Source: Halospeciosus flavus
GTDB taxonomy: Archaea > Halobacteriota > Halobacteria > Halobacteriales > Halobacteriaceae
Direction: 5' to 3'
NCBI RefSeq assembly: GCF_029814175.1
Contig: NZ_CP122312.1
Coordinates: 1,364,001-1,428,000 of the forward strand
Length of the DNA stretch: 64,000 nucleotides
Positions 35,458-46,103 of this stretch are shown here, piece by piece (position 1 is the stretch's first letter; each line of letters begins with the position of its first letter). The position numbers were made by a program, and so were the translations under genes. The notes below the pieces were generated by a model, which did no database searches, had not been told where the DNA came from, and saw only the letters and a program-made list of their open reading frames with translations.

Positions 35458-38400
35458 TCAGGCCAACCAGTCTTCGGGTTTGGTGTCGTAGTCGACGCCG
35501 TCGGCCGAGAGGTGCTCGACGTCCGCCCAGTCGAGTTCTTCGCGCTCGAACTCCTCGCCGTCGTAGCGGATGCGCACGCCCTTCTCCTCGGGTTCTGGCT
35601 CGCGGTTCTGTCGCTGGGCGAGTTCGATCTCCCGTTCGTCGAGGTCCTTCACGATGGTCGTGAGGTTGACCGGTCGTCCCCAGAGGTCGAACACTCGTTC
35701 GAGCGTCTTGCGGGCCTGCGCGACGTCGAGTGCGACGCCGTTGTAGCGGTGTTCGAGCAGGAGTTCGTTCCGGTTGCGGAAGTTGCCGTCCGCGACGACT
35801 ACCGTGGGCTTCCCGAGGTTCGTGAAGCGCAAGAGGAGTTTCTTCTTCACGTCCGCGGCGTCGACGCTCGCCGCGTGGTACTGCCCGGTCGAGTAGCTGT
35901 ACTCGTAGGTGAAGTAGTCGTTCGCGTCGACGAACTCCTGGGTGAGGAACTCGTCGACGAACGTGACGTCGTTGTGGCTCTCGCGGACCGAGAACATCCG
36001 TTCCCAGGCGACGGTCCGGTCGACGTCGTCGAGCGCCTCCTCGACGCTCTCGTAGCGGTCGGTCTCGAAGAGATAGCGCGAGATCTGTTCGAGTTCGTCC
36101 CGCCCGATAGCCCGGAGGAACCCGTGGTTCTGCGGTTTCGCCAGCGAGTAGTGGCGCACCGCCAGTCCCTCGAAGGTGAGCGCCTCCCACGGGTAGCGTT
36201 CGAGGTCGGTCTCGCCCTCGCGAGCGCGCTGGACCGCAGTGTGGTCGACCCACGCGTCGGGGAGGTCCGAGAGGTCCTCGACGGACGTCACCGAGTCGAC
36301 GGCCTCGGGCGGTTCGAGGTGCTCCTGTACCGCGTCGAAGTCGACAGCGTCGTGGAAGTTCCGCCAGGTGATGCCCTCGACGCGGAGGAGTTTCTCCGCG
36401 ACCTCGCGGCGGTTGGCCGTGTTCTCGAGGTACTCCCAGAGTTGCTTGCCGAGTTTGTAGGGGTTGAACCCCGGCGAGTTGAGGACGCGGGCCTGGTGGT
36501 CGGCGTAGTCGAGGAACTCGTCGACGCCGGCGAACGCCTCTTCGCCCATCATCAGCGACTCCCACTTCGAGTTGTGGTTCACCAACCCGGCTGCAGCGTA
36601 TCGATGGGTTTCTTCGACGGAGATATCGTATACGTCTTCAGTTCCTTCTTCGAGTTCGACGACTTTGTCTGTCCACGTCTCCGTCTCGAACCAGGCAAGG
36701 TCGTCGAGATAGGTGTGTAGCCGTTCGGACTTCTTGACGTACGCAAACCCGATTTCGTCGGCGAATATCTGTGCAGATTCTCCGGTCAGGTGGACGTGGT
36801 AGCAGCCGTCCGTCTGTTCACGCCAGCGGCTCAGAATACCGAAGTTCGTGAGCAGTAACTGTACCTGCTGACTCAGTTCCTCGCTCTTCGTGCTGAGGAT
36901 TGCCCCCTGTTCTCCAGCGTAGCCGTCGGCGTCGAAGAGCCCAGTGAGGAACTCGGCGACGACTGGCTTCGGCGAGCGGAGAATCTTCGAGGGAATCGTC
37001 TTCTTCGCGGCCGACTTGCCCCCAGGCAGGTCGCATTCCTCTCTGAGGAAGTTGACCAGATTCGCTGAGTAGAGATAGACACGCCAACGTGAGCCTTGCT
37101 CTTCGAGCGACGGCTCAATACTGAATAGTTCGGTAGCGAGGGTCGCGAATTCTTCAGCGTACTCTCTCGATGCGGTCGTAAATCCGACTTGTTTCGAAGC
37201 GACGGAGACGTGGCCGTCACCGATGAGCAATCCGAGGAATCGACCGAGGTCTTCGGTTACCTCGTTCGGAATCCGGATAGGATCGCGCTGGGCGACACTC
37301 TGGTTCTCACCGTCGTACTCAGTGAGTGCCGTCTCGATAGCCTCAGACTTTCGCGCCTGGCCGGTCTCTCGATATCGCATCACGGTCCACAGAGAGACGC
37401 CGGCCTCGTCGGCAACGTCCTGGAGTGTGGTGTTCGTCGGATTATCCCAGTCGACCGGGGCGTACTCCGTTGGCCACACTCCATTGCCGCCGGAAATCGC
37501 TATTTCGTCACCTTGAGAGAGTTCGTCAAGGCGTACCCACGACCCGTCTGGAAGTCGAATACGGTGGTTATTCGACCCGGTGAGCTCGAACCCACGACGT
37601 GTCTGCACAGTGACGGTCTCGTGGTCAGGGATGACGTTCGAGTCGTATACACGTCGTTTCTGGTCGCCGTCAGAGACAGAGACGTGCGAGTCAACGACGT
37701 CCTCCATCGGAATTAGCCCGTCTTCGGTAAACGTGAGGGTATCCGGGGCGACACAGGCCCACCCCTCGTTCATCACCTTCGTCATCTTCTGCGGGGCGAA
37801 GTAGTAGGCCTCCCGGCGGAGACAGTCGAGGACGTCGACCTGCCACTCCTCGAACTCGACGGCCTTCTCGGCGTCCTCGTCGTAGCGCTTGCCGTGCTCG
37901 CGGAGGAACGCGAGGAGGTCTGGCTCCGGTTCGGCGGGGACGGTCGGTGTCTCGCCCTCCTCGCGGTTGTCGTCGAGCCACTCCTCGTCGAAGATGGCGG
38001 CCGACACCTCCTCGGAGAGGCCGAGTTCTTCGAGCGTCTCCTCGACGTCGGGACCGTCGACGTCGCCGTCGCCGTCGAGTGGCCGTTCCTCGTAGACGTG
38101 GTGCTGGTCGACGTTGTCCTCCAGACAGAGCACGCTGTCGACGAACGCCTCGACCTCGGAGCGTTCGACGTCGGGGTCGGCCATGTGCTCGCCGATGGTT
38201 TCGGCGTGGCGTTCGAGCATCGCCGCGGCGTCGGGGTCGTCGCGGAACATCCCGAACCACTGGTTGTTCGCGAAGAAGTCCGAGTGAGCCTCGACGTGCG
38301 TGATGACCGCCTTCTGGTCGGCCAGCGTGTTCGACTCCTGGAGGAACGCGTGGGCCGGGTCGTCGTTGTTGACGATTTCGAAGGCCTTCCCGCCGAGGTA

Positions 38401-38628
38401 GCGGTTCTGCTTGCGCTGGCGGTCGTACTGCATCCCCCAGCGCCAGTGGGGATAGCGCGTCTGGAACCCGCCGTAGGCGATGAGTTCGTTCATCTCGTCG
38501 TTGTCGACGATCCAGTAGTTCACGTCGTACGGTTCGAGTCCGAGTTTCTCGGCGAGGCGGCGCGCCGCCGCCGCCGGTTCTTCGAGGTCGTCGGCGATGC
38601 GTCGTTTCTCTCTGTCGGCAGGTCTCAT
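35458..38628 (-). CDS. spoVR: SpoVR family protein interrupted by an intein
   Basis: 1056 residues as translated; after removal of the intein (residues 292-686) the mature protein is 661 residues. N-terminal SpoVR features ([29 protein letters not shown] in pieces; [38 protein letters not shown]) and the joined motif [17 protein letters not shown] are conserved across the family, as is the C-terminal [16 protein letters not shown]. SpoVR proteins occur with PrkA and DUF444 and are tied to sporulation or stress in bacteria, with no defined enzymatic activity. The gene is the last of the prkA-prkA-DUF444-spoVR operon; its ATG overlaps the DUF444 stop (ATGA). A functional protein depends on splicing. 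Confidence 0.95.
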   Translation of the reverse strand: MRPADREKRRIADDLEEPAAAARRLAEKLGLEPYDVNYWIVDNDEMNELIAYGGFQTRYPHWRWGMQYDRQRKQNRYLGGKAFEIVNNDDPAHAFLQESNTLADQKAVITHVEAHSDFFANNQWFGMFRDDPDAAAMLERHAETIGEHMADPDVERSEVEAFVDSVLCLEDNVDQHHVYEERPLDGDGDVDGPDVEETLEELGLSEEVSAAIFDEEWLDDNREEGETPTVPAEPEPDLLAFLREHGKRYDEDAEKAVEFEEWQVDVLDCLRREAYYFAPQKMTKVMNEGWACVAPDTLTFTEDGLIPMEDVVDSHVSVSDGDQKRRVYDSNVIPDHETVTVQTRRGFELTGSNNHRIRLPDGSWVRLDELSQGDEIAISGGNGVWPTEYAPVDWDNPTNTTLQDVADEAGVSLWTVMRYRETGQARKSEAIETALTEYDGENQSVAQRDPIRIPNEVTEDLGRFLGLLIGDGHVSVASKQVGFTTASREYAEEFATLATELFSIEPSLEEQGSRWRVYLYSANLVNFLREECDLPGGKSAAKKTIPSKILRSPKPVVAEFLTGLFDADGYAGEQGAILSTKSEELSQQVQLLLTNFGILSRWREQTDGCYHVHLTGESAQIFADEIGFAYVKKSERLHTYLDDLAWFETETWTDKVVELEEGTEDVYDISVEETHRYAAAGLVNHNSKWESLMMGEEAFAGVDEFLDYADHQARVLNSPGFNPYKLGKQLWEYLENTANRREVAEKLLRVEGITWRNFHDAVDFDAVQEHLEPPEAVDSVTSVEDLSDLPDAWVDHTAVQRAREGETDLERYPWEALTFEGLAVRHYSLAKPQNHGFLRAIGRDELEQISRYLFETDRYESVEEALDDVDRTVAWERMFSVRESHNDVTFVDEFLTQEFVDANDYFTYEYSYSTGQYHAASVDAADVKKKLLLRFTNLGKPTVVVADGNFRNRNELLLEHRYNGVALDVAQARKTLERVFDLWGRPVNLTTIVKDLDEREIELAQRQNREPEPEEKGVRIRYDGEEFEREELDWADVEHLSADGVDYDTKPEDWLA
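36571..37755 (-). mobile_element. Intein with LAGLIDADG homing endonuclease in SpoVR
   Basis: 395 residues between Ala291 and Ser687 of the SpoVR precursor. The N-terminal splice junction is Cys292 (CVAPDTLTF, block A), block B is GSNNHRIRL with its His, and the C-terminal junction is GLVNHN followed by Ser (block [13 protein letters not shown] before it). Two LAGLIDADG-like motifs, FLGLLIGDG (about 37213-37239) and [11 protein letters not shown] (about 36919-36951), mark a homing endonuclease; a small HTH-like segment ([20 protein letters not shown]) lies before it. The DNA looks less GC-rich than the flanks, supporting transfer. All splicing residues needed are present, so splicing is expected. 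Confidence 0.95.
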
Positions 38629-39962
38629 TCTGAATCACCCCCACCCTCGGTGCTGAGGATGGTCTCGATGGCGTCGGTCACGTCGTCGCGGCCGCCGACG
38701 TGGGCGACGGCCACGTTGTCGGCGTCGCCGAGGCGTTCTTGCACCTTGTCACCGTGGCGACCCCGCTGGACCGACCCGGGTTGGGTCTCCACGTAGGCGT
38801 GGAGGTTGGCGTCGATCTCCTCCATCAGCGAGACGACGTTCTCCTCGGTGTCGCTGTGGGAGTTCTCGCCGTCGCCCGCGGCGAAGACGTAACGGTTCCA
38901 CTCGTTCCAGGGGTACGCTGAGAGGAGTTCGTCAGCGAGTTCGTACGCGCTGGAGATCTTCGTCCCGCCGCCGGAGCGGATGCCGAAGAACTCCTCGCGT
39001 TCGACCTCCCAGGCCTCGACGTCGTGGGCGATGTAGACGAACTCGGCGTTGTCGTACTTCCCCTGGAGGTACCAGTCGAGGGGCGTGAACGTCCGCTCGA
39101 CGAGTTCGCGTTTCTCCTCGCGCATCGAACCGGAGACGTCGCGGATGTTGACGACCACGACGTTCTTCTCGTACTCCTCCTCGATCTCGGGGTAGCGGAA
39201 GCGCTCGTCCTCCCGTCGGAAGGGGACGCGGTCGACGCCCTCGCGACGGATACGCGCGGCCGTCGACTCCTGTTCGACGTTCGCCTCCATGGTGTCGATA
39301 CTCGGCCACGTCGAGCGCTCCTCGTCGTCGAGGTCGCGGGCGCGGTCGGCGATCCAGGCACGGGAGACGGGGATGTTCTCCCCGCGCGCCCAGCGGAACA
39401 CCTCGTCGACGCCCCAACCGTCGACCTTCAGCGCCTCCTCGACGTACGACTCGTCGAAGTCGGTCGCGAGTTTGCGCTTCAGGCCGCGCTTGAACAGGCT
39501 GTCGAAGTCGAGAGTGCCCTTCGGCCCGCTCTGGGCGATGTCGTTGAAGTCGCCCTCGGACTCTTCGGCGACCTTCTTGCCCTTGGGTTCGAGGTCGAGT
39601 CCGAGGCGGTCGTCGAGTTCCTCGGCGAACTCCTCGGGGTCCATCTCGTAGTACTCGTGTTCGCCGGCGCTGTCGCCGGCCTCGTCGCCGTCGCCCTCCT
39701 CGTCTCCGTCGCCGTCCCCGTCGCCCTGTCCGGGTTGTGGCTGGCCGACCGGCTGGCCGGGTTGGGGTTGGCCGCCCTGGCCCTGTCCGACTCCACCCTG
39801 GTCGAGTTGGTCGTACTCGAACTCGGGGAGGTCGACGATTTTCACCGGCACCTGGATCTTCTCACCGTCACCGAGTTCACCGTGCGAGATGAACTCGGCG
39901 AGGTCTTGGCGACGCTGTTCACCGACCTCCCGGTAGCGTTCGAGGTCTTCTCTCAGTCCCAT
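38625..39962 (-). CDS. DUF444/UPF0229 (YeaH-like) von Willebrand-fold protein
   Basis: 445 residues from the ATG at 39962 ([16 protein letters not shown]); the frame is open upstream, but that part is the shadow of the kinase gene. An acidic Gly/Gln/Pro-rich linker near residues 58-95 is followed by the conserved DUF444 region: [26 protein letters not shown], then a vWA-like domain with the MIDAS-type DVSGSM (near 275) and [18 protein letters not shown], and [18 protein letters not shown]. Its bacterial homologue YeaH works with the kinase YeaG. It overlaps PrkA2 by 10 nt and SpoVR by 4 nt. Confidence 0.93.
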   Translation of the reverse strand: MGLREDLERYREVGEQRRQDLAEFISHGELGDGEKIQVPVKIVDLPEFEYDQLDQGGVGQGQGGQPQPGQPVGQPQPGQGDGDGDGDEEGDGDEAGDSAGEHEYYEMDPEEFAEELDDRLGLDLEPKGKKVAEESEGDFNDIAQSGPKGTLDFDSLFKRGLKRKLATDFDESYVEEALKVDGWGVDEVFRWARGENIPVSRAWIADRARDLDDEERSTWPSIDTMEANVEQESTAARIRREGVDRVPFRREDERFRYPEIEEEYEKNVVVVNIRDVSGSMREEKRELVERTFTPLDWYLQGKYDNAEFVYIAHDVEAWEVEREEFFGIRSGGGTKISSAYELADELLSAYPWNEWNRYVFAAGDGENSHSDTEENVVSLMEEIDANLHAYVETQPGSVQRGRHGDKVQERLGDADNVAVAHVGGRDDVTDAIETILSTEGGGDSE

Positions 39963-42211
39963 CGGTAGCTCACCTGATTCATGACGTGTCTGCTGGTCAG
40001 TTCGGCCGACGCCGGTGTGTAGCCGAAGTCGGCGACGAGGCGCTCGACGGTCGCCTCCTTCACGCGTTCGGTCTCGGTGCCCTCGGGCGGGTCGTCCCAC
40101 TGGTCGGGGTCGAGGTCGGGGAACGCCCGCGCGACGTCGTCCCAGTCGGTCGCGTCGAGGACGGTCTCGATGACTGGAATCTCCGAGAGGTCGACGTCCT
40201 GCACGCGGAAGTCGTCGGTTCGGTGCTCCCACGCGTGGCGGTTCAGTGCGGTCAGAATCTTCCCCTCGCGGAACTCGCGGACCTTCTTCGAGGGGTCGGT
40301 GCCGTCGTAGGCGTCCTCGTCGAAGCGACCGAGGTGCTCGGTCTCGAACACCTTCATCTTCAACGGGTCGGGGTCGTCCTCGCCGTCCGGGCCCTCGACG
40401 GCACCGTCGGTCGCCCACGCGTAGACGTGTTCGACGTACTCCTCGACGGTGGCCTCGTCGACCGTCCGCTCGAACATGATGGCGTCGACTACGTCGTCTT
40501 CCTGCCGGGCGAACACCTCGTCTTTGACCGCGACGACGCGGTCCTCGTAGCGTTCGCGCTCCGCGTCGGAGAAGACCGGCGCCTCGGCGAGTCCGTCGAC
40601 CATCGCGTTCAGCACGTCGCGGGGCATGACGACGTCCTCGACCGGGAGGTCGGGGTGGTGGCGGTCGGTCTTCGCGTGCAGGAGGTCCGAGAGGACGTCC
40701 CGCGTGAATGTGACTGGGACGCCGTCCTGGCCCTCCTCGCGGTCGCCGAACTCCACGTCGTCGAGCGTGACGCGTTCGTCGCCGTCGCGGAGGTACCCGC
40801 GGTCGTAGAGCAACGCCTTGTCCACGAGGTCCATCCCCGAGGGGAGGTCGTCGTCGTGGAGTCTGGTGACGACGTCGTAGAGCGAGGCCGCGGCGACGGC
40901 GTGGGGGGCGAACTCCCGCACGCGGCGCTCGCCGTCGGATTCGACGGTCACCGCGACGCGTTCGCGGGTGCGCGACTCCTCTTCGGCCTCGGTCCACACT
41001 CTCGTCTCACCGAGGAGTTCGCGACGGAGGAGTTGGGCTTCGAGACTCGCGTTCGTCAGGTAGGTGAACTCGCGGCGGTCGAGGCGGCGCTTGAGTGCCT
41101 TCAGCGGGTCGAAACGCTGCTTGTCGGCGTGCTGGTTCAGTTGGGCCTCGAGGTCGTGGTTCGAGATGACCAGCAACTGGGTGTCGACGTCCATGTGGAT
41201 GCCCTTGTCCAGTTTGACCGCCCCCTCGTCGGGGACGTTCAGGAGTTTCCGCAGGAGGTCGGCGTGCTGGGCCGCGTCCTCGACGACGGTGATGCCGCTG
41301 TTCCCCTGCGAGAGGACGCCGTCGTAGCTGAACGCCTGCGGGTTCTTCCGCCCGCGGGAGTCGAGGCGGGCGAGTTGCTCGGGCATCCACGAACCGACGA
41401 GACGCTCCTTGGGTGAGCCGGCGTCCTCGGAGTGGAGCACGCCGATTCCCTGCCCGACGTCCATCACGTAGTTCTTCACCCGGAGATGGGCCGGGTCGGT
41501 GACCGCCGCGAAGCGGTCGTCGCGGCCCTCCCTGCGGTACTGCTCTTCGAGGAAGTCGTAGGCTTCCCGGCAGAACGGGTCGAGACCCGTGTCAGCACGG
41601 GGCGGAGCTACGTCGTCCTCTTCGGCGACGGCGTCGAGGATACGCTCGCGCGTCTCGGGTGGGAACACGGCCAGCGGATTCGACTGGACCGGACTCTCGT
41701 ACCACTCGTCGTCGTCCGGTCGGGTGTCGCCACCGCCGTAGGTCAGGCCGGGGTCGGCGTCCGCGGCGGAGACGTTCCACTCGACGGTGTAGCGACGGCC
41801 CCCCTCGGTCTTCGAGTAGGCGCGCAGGCCGTTGACGAGACAGCGTTTGAACTCCGATTTCCCGGTGGCGGTCGGGCCGGTGAACCAGAGAATCTTCTCC
41901 TCTTTCCCGCGGCCGGCGGCGACGCTCCGCAGGTCGTCGACGAACCCGTTGAGGAGTTCCGTGTTGCCGAGGACGGCGTGTTCGCCGTCGTTGGCGGGGT
42001 CGTCGAAGAAGCGGTAGCGCTCGCGCTCTTCGCCGTCCTCGACGACCTCGCGGGTCCCGAAGTGCTCGATGGCGTCGAGCAGGTAGCGCGAGGCGTGGGC
42101 CGCTCGCGTCGGGTGGTCGTCGAGGGTGTCGACGAACTCCGCGAGGCTCATCGGCTCCTCGCGTGCGTCGGCGAGTTCCTCGTCCGCGGCGCGGAGGTAG
42201 TCCTCGGTCAT
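39953..42211 (-). CDS. PrkA-type serine protein kinase, second paralogue
   Basis: 752 residues of the PrkA AAA+/kinase family. N-terminal AAA domain with Walker [12 protein letters not shown] (near residue 112), a Walker B region and arginine finger region in the middle ([39 protein letters not shown]), [19 protein letters not shown], then the PrkA C-terminal domain (from about 480). Compared with PrkA1 it has longer inserts and a different pattern of the KLLNVPDEG loop; the two are distinct paralogues, not a recent duplicate. It starts 3 nt after PrkA1 ends. Whether it is an active kinase or an AAA+ partner is not known. Confidence 0.92.
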   Translation of the reverse strand: MTEDYLRAADEELADAREEPMSLAEFVDTLDDHPTRAAHASRYLLDAIEHFGTREVVEDGEERERYRFFDDPANDGEHAVLGNTELLNGFVDDLRSVAAGRGKEEKILWFTGPTATGKSEFKRCLVNGLRAYSKTEGGRRYTVEWNVSAADADPGLTYGGGDTRPDDDEWYESPVQSNPLAVFPPETRERILDAVAEEDDVAPPRADTGLDPFCREAYDFLEEQYRREGRDDRFAAVTDPAHLRVKNYVMDVGQGIGVLHSEDAGSPKERLVGSWMPEQLARLDSRGRKNPQAFSYDGVLSQGNSGITVVEDAAQHADLLRKLLNVPDEGAVKLDKGIHMDVDTQLLVISNHDLEAQLNQHADKQRFDPLKALKRRLDRREFTYLTNASLEAQLLRRELLGETRVWTEAEEESRTRERVAVTVESDGERRVREFAPHAVAAASLYDVVTRLHDDDLPSGMDLVDKALLYDRGYLRDGDERVTLDDVEFGDREEGQDGVPVTFTRDVLSDLLHAKTDRHHPDLPVEDVVMPRDVLNAMVDGLAEAPVFSDAERERYEDRVVAVKDEVFARQEDDVVDAIMFERTVDEATVEEYVEHVYAWATDGAVEGPDGEDDPDPLKMKVFETEHLGRFDEDAYDGTDPSKKVREFREGKILTALNRHAWEHRTDDFRVQDVDLSEIPVIETVLDATDWDDVARAFPDLDPDQWDDPPEGTETERVKEATVERLVADFGYTPASAELTSRHVMNQVSYRWD

Positions 42212-42214
42212 GGT

Positions 42215-44281
42215 TCACTCCGCTTCCAGTTCGGAGCGGGCGACCTCCGCGCCGGCGAACTCGAGGACTTCGCGCGCACCACCCTCGGAGTAGCCGCGCT
42301 CTTTGAGTGCCTCGACCCACGCCGAGCGCTCCTCGCCGAGGTCGTTGGCCGACACCAGCGCGGAGAAGTTGATGTTGTGTTTCTTGTCCTCCCAGAGTTT
42401 ACGTTCGAGGGCGCGGCGCAGGCGCTCGTTGTCCTGCGGGTGGAAGGTGTCGCCCTCGCGGGCGCGCCGGGAGACCCAGTTCGAGACCTCCTGGCGGAAG
42501 TCGTCCTTCCGGTCTTCGGGGACCTCCAGTTGCTCCTCGACGGCGCGCAGGAACGTCTCGTCCGGTTCGCGGTCGCGGCCCGTCACCTCGTCGGCGACGG
42601 TGTCGTCGTCGATGTAGGCCATGACGTGGTCCATGTACTTCTCGCCCTGGCGCTGGATCTCTTCGACGTCGTAGGCGAGCGCGTGGCGGACGTCCTCGAT
42701 GGCGCGCTCTTTGTACTCCTCGCGGACCATCTCGAGGTAGCGGTGGTAGACCTCGAAGCGCTCTTCGGGGATGGAGCCGTGGTTCTCGAGGTTCTCCTCC
42801 AGGTGGACGAACACCGTCAGCGGCGAGAGGAACCCGCGGTCGCGGTGCATCGAATCCATGATGGCCTCGGCGATCTCGTCGCCGATGAACCGCGGGGAGA
42901 CCCCCTCCATCCCCTCCGCGACGTCGGCCTTGTCGGCGCCCTCCTCACGGAGTTTCTTCACGTCGACGTCCTCGGTCTCGTCGACCTCGCCGTTGTACGC
43001 CTTCGCTTTCTGCACGAGGTCGACGGTGTCGTTGTCCGGTTCCTCGACGCGGGTGAGGACGCCGAACAGTCCCGCCATCTGGAGGGTGTGTGGCTCGACG
43101 TGGATGTCCGGGACGTCGGCGTTCCGGAGGAGTTTCTCGTAGATCTGCGCCTCGTTTTCGTACTCGAGGACGTACGGGAAGTCGACGCGCTTGGTGCGGT
43201 CGTTGAACGCCTCCATCGTCTCGTCGCCGGTCTTGTCCCGGTACTCGGGCATGTTCGTCCGGCCGACGATGACCTGATCGATGTCGATTCGGGGGTTGTT
43301 CTTCGGCTTGATCGTCTGCTCCTGGGTGGCGTGCAGGAAGTCGTAGAGGAACTCCTTCTGGAGTTTGAGGAGTTCTTCGCCGCTGAACAGCCCGCGGTTG
43401 GCGTTACAGAACGCCCCCGAGAAGTCGAACGCGCGCGGGTCGGACTCGCCGTAAACGGCGATCTTCGAGTAGTCGACGTCGCCGGTGAGTTCCGTCTCGT
43501 CCTGGTTCTTCTTGTCCTTGGGCTCGAAGGTCTCGATGCCCTCGCGGCGGTTCTCGTCGGCGACGAACCGGACGATCTCGACGTGGTTCTCGAGGACGGC
43601 CTGGAGGTCGTCGTCGTAGTGCGCCAGAAGCCGGTCCATGTAGAACTCGGACTCGGGGTCGAGCGCCTGGTCGTTGCGGAGCGTGTAGGGCGCGTCGAGA
43701 CCCTCGTTCATGTCGTCGAGGACTTCCTGGCGCTGCTCCTTCGGGAGCAACACGAGGGGGTCCTGGTTCATCGGCGACCGGACGGTGTCGTCCGCGGGGT
43801 CCTGGTCGTCGACGATCTCGCAGAGGTTCGTCCAGCGGAAGGTGTACATCCGCCCGGCGTCGCGGCGGGTGTAGTCCTCGAAGTAGGTTCGCACCTGCGA
43901 GTCGAACGCCGACTTCCCCGAACCGACCGGCCCGAGGAGCAGGAGGATACGCTTCTCCGGGCCGAGTCCGCGAGCGCCGCTCTTGACCTTGTTGACGAAT
44001 TCGTGGATAGCCTCGTGGACCTCTCGGCCGTAGAACGTGTTCTCGCCGTCGTGGAGCGGGTCCTCCGAGGCGAGTTCGTACTCGACGAGGGCCGCGTCCT
44101 CGTCGTAGGTCGTCCCGTAGTAGTCGAACATGTCGGCGAGCCGCTGGTGGGCCGCCCGTGCGACCTTCGGGTCGTCCTGGCACTGTTCGAGGTACCACGC
44201 GAAGTCGTGGGCTTCGCGGAGGTCGTCGGGCGTGGAGTCACGGTACTGCTCGCTGAGCCGTTCGAGTGTGTTCCCAGGCAT
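42215..44281 (-). CDS. prkA: PrkA-type serine protein kinase, first paralogue
   Basis: 688 residues from the ATG at 44281 (MPGNTLERLSEQYRD). An alternative ATG at 44326 adds 15 residues of spacer-like sequence. AAA+ domain: Walker A GPVGSGKSAFD (near 117), MYTFRWTNLCEI, then DPRAFDFSGAFCNANRGLFSGEELLKLQKEFLYDFLHATQEQ, typical of PrkA/YeaG; IVGRTNMPEY matches sensor 1. The C-terminal PrkA domain runs from about 430 to the end. Bacterial PrkA/YeaG is a stress-linked serine kinase. First gene of the four-gene operon; its spacer holds several promoter-like elements. Confidence 0.94.
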   Translation of the reverse strand: MPGNTLERLSEQYRDSTPDDLREAHDFAWYLEQCQDDPKVARAAHQRLADMFDYYGTTYDEDAALVEYELASEDPLHDGENTFYGREVHEAIHEFVNKVKSGARGLGPEKRILLLLGPVGSGKSAFDSQVRTYFEDYTRRDAGRMYTFRWTNLCEIVDDQDPADDTVRSPMNQDPLVLLPKEQRQEVLDDMNEGLDAPYTLRNDQALDPESEFYMDRLLAHYDDDLQAVLENHVEIVRFVADENRREGIETFEPKDKKNQDETELTGDVDYSKIAVYGESDPRAFDFSGAFCNANRGLFSGEELLKLQKEFLYDFLHATQEQTIKPKNNPRIDIDQVIVGRTNMPEYRDKTGDETMEAFNDRTKRVDFPYVLEYENEAQIYEKLLRNADVPDIHVEPHTLQMAGLFGVLTRVEEPDNDTVDLVQKAKAYNGEVDETEDVDVKKLREEGADKADVAEGMEGVSPRFIGDEIAEAIMDSMHRDRGFLSPLTVFVHLEENLENHGSIPEERFEVYHRYLEMVREEYKERAIEDVRHALAYDVEEIQRQGEKYMDHVMAYIDDDTVADEVTGRDREPDETFLRAVEEQLEVPEDRKDDFRQEVSNWVSRRAREGDTFHPQDNERLRRALERKLWEDKKHNINFSALVSANDLGEERSAWVEALKERGYSEGGAREVLEFAGAEVARSELEAE

Positions 44282-44554
44282 GGTTAGGTCGTGGCGCTTG
44301 CCGTGTTCTTTGTTACCGATGCACACAGCCAGTGCGACCCACCACGATTCGGGTTCGACGTGCGCGACGGCGGGGGGAGGGCGGGGCGCAGTGCCGGTGC
44401 GGTATCGGTACTGGTTTATGTTAACGGCTCACACGACTAAAAGGGTTACCCTCACACCGATGACGGGTGGTGGTACCAGGGATTTACCTCACCTCCACTT
44501 TGTACTTAAATGTTCACCACGCAGACGGCCCTGTGCGGTCGTTTTCGACGGGTC
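44282..44554 (-). promoter_or_regulatory. Promoter/leader region of the prkA operon
   Basis: No gene is seen in these 273 nt, which end on the left at the prkA ATG. On the minus strand TATA-like patches occur at about 44505-44515 (tttaagtac), 44436-44445 (cttttagtc) and 44412-44420 (taacataaacc). Two related motifs TTACCCTCACACC (44446-44458) and TTACCTCACC (44484-44493) stand 38 nt apart, possibly operator copies. Several promoters or a long leader are likely. Confidence 0.45.
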
Positions 44555-45940
44555 TCAGTCGCCGCCCTGGTGTTCCTCGTGAAACTTCGCGACGAGGAAT
44601 TCGGTCGCCGGTTTCTTCTCCCCCTGGGGGACGAAGACGAACGGAATCGGCGTGTCGAACGCCCGCTCGCCGTACAGTCCCCAGTCGCCGACCGACCGCG
44701 TCGTCCCGCCGTACGCGATGGGGATGTCCCGCAGTTCTCCCGGTTCGTACTCGGGGACGTACGAGCGTTCGATCCACACCTCGTGGGTCGGGAGGTCGAG
44801 TTCGTCGGCGAGCGCGCGTTCGAGTCGGTCCGCGTTCGTGGTCAGCCACTCACCAAAGGCGTCAAGGTCCACGTCGACACGGTCCGCGTACGCGATGCGG
44901 TGTTTCCAGCAGGTCTTGGGGAACCGGCGCGCTCGGAATCGGTCGTAGAGCGCCGCGAGCGTCGAGTCGGGGTGGTCGCGGGCGGCGTGGCGGAGCCGTT
45001 CCATCAGCGTGTTGTCGTCGATTTCGCCGTCGAGGACCTGGTCGACGGTCACCGGCCGCTCGTCGGTGAGGTCGTCGAGTTCGTCGAGCATCGCGCGGAG
45101 GAGGACGTTGGCGTACACCGACTTGTGGTGTTGGGTCACCCACATGTAGAGCGCGATGCGCCCTTCGAGGTAGTTGCCGATAGTGCTCAGTGCCTTCTCC
45201 GAGAGCGCGAGTCCCTCCTCCGGGTGGGCGGTGTAGGCGTCGACCATCCGGTCGGTGTCGAAACTCAGGACGTCGGCGCCGGTCATCCGGTTGTCGCGGG
45301 TGATGTAGTCGAGTCGGTCGACGTCGATGGGCGAGTGGAGGAGTTGTGCACCGAGGCCGAACTGCCACGGTCCGCCGCGCTCGTAGACGAGACTGTACCC
45401 CAAGACGTAGCCACACACCTCGTAGGGGTCGACACCGAGGCGCGACAGCGCCTCCCGGTACTCGCGGAGGACCGTGAGACAGCCGAGGAGTTCGTGGGGA
45501 CTCGCGTCCCCGAGGGGGCTGTCGTCGAGTCCCGCCTCCTCGAAGGCCTCGACGAGTCCGTGGTCGTCGAGGCGCGCGTACAACTCGTCGGTGTCGAGGA
45601 AGCGCTCGGCGAGGTGAGAGAACGGCGGGTGGCCGACGTCGTGGAGGAGACAGGCACACTCCAGCGTGCGCTGAATCTCGTCGAGGACGCCCTCGTCGGT
45701 GTTCCGGGTGAAGTAGGTCTGCGTCCGGAGGTTCTCGAAGACGGTCCGGCCGAGGTGGTAGACGCCCAGACTGTGCTCGAAGCGCGTGTGGTTCGCGCCG
45801 GGATAGACGAGGTGCGTCGCCGAGAGTTGCCGGACGTAACGCATCCGCTGGAACGGACGCGTGTCGACGATCCGGTCGACGAGTGACTGGTCGAGTTCGA
45901 TGTAGCCGTGGACGGGATCTTTGATCTGTGTCGTCGGCAT
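44555..45940 (-). CDS. HD-domain nucleotide hydrolase (SAMHD1/dNTPase-like)
   Basis: 461 residues from the ATG at 45940 (MPTTQIKDPVHGYIEL), a start typical of this family. HD motif residues: His in NHTRFEHSLGVYHLG, HD in LLHDVGHPPFSHLAE, and the distal Asp in DVDRLDYITRDN. The layout (FQRMRYVRQLSATHLVYPGA and HSLGVY near the N terminus) matches HD proteins related to SAMHD1 and dGTPases, so it probably hydrolyses nucleotides. The C-terminal domain of 150 residues is less conserved. Divergent from the Lrp gene by 163 nt. Confidence 0.9.
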   Translation of the reverse strand: MPTTQIKDPVHGYIELDQSLVDRIVDTRPFQRMRYVRQLSATHLVYPGANHTRFEHSLGVYHLGRTVFENLRTQTYFTRNTDEGVLDEIQRTLECACLLHDVGHPPFSHLAERFLDTDELYARLDDHGLVEAFEEAGLDDSPLGDASPHELLGCLTVLREYREALSRLGVDPYEVCGYVLGYSLVYERGGPWQFGLGAQLLHSPIDVDRLDYITRDNRMTGADVLSFDTDRMVDAYTAHPEEGLALSEKALSTIGNYLEGRIALYMWVTQHHKSVYANVLLRAMLDELDDLTDERPVTVDQVLDGEIDDNTLMERLRHAARDHPDSTLAALYDRFRARRFPKTCWKHRIAYADRVDVDLDAFGEWLTTNADRLERALADELDLPTHEVWIERSYVPEYEPGELRDIPIAYGGTTRSVGDWGLYGERAFDTPIPFVFVPQGEKKPATEFLVAKFHEEHQGGD

Positions 45941-46103
45941 GAGGAGACACCGCGTTCCGTCGCGGCGGGACGCGACAGCGGAGGTACCACGCCTACCCGC
46001 CGTAGCGCCGTCGGGTTTTCGGTCTCCACCCGGGTCGACAGCCGCCCGGAAGAATTGGCACACGTCGCCAACCTCTAAGTCTCCGCCCGTGAACGGGGTA
46101 GGC

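Noticed and set aside
36571-37755. Intein read as an ordinary insertion domain of SpoVR
   Set aside because: Both splice junctions, block B and the two endonuclease motifs fall in the right order, and removal restores the conserved MNEGWA-S motif, so an intein is much the better explanation.
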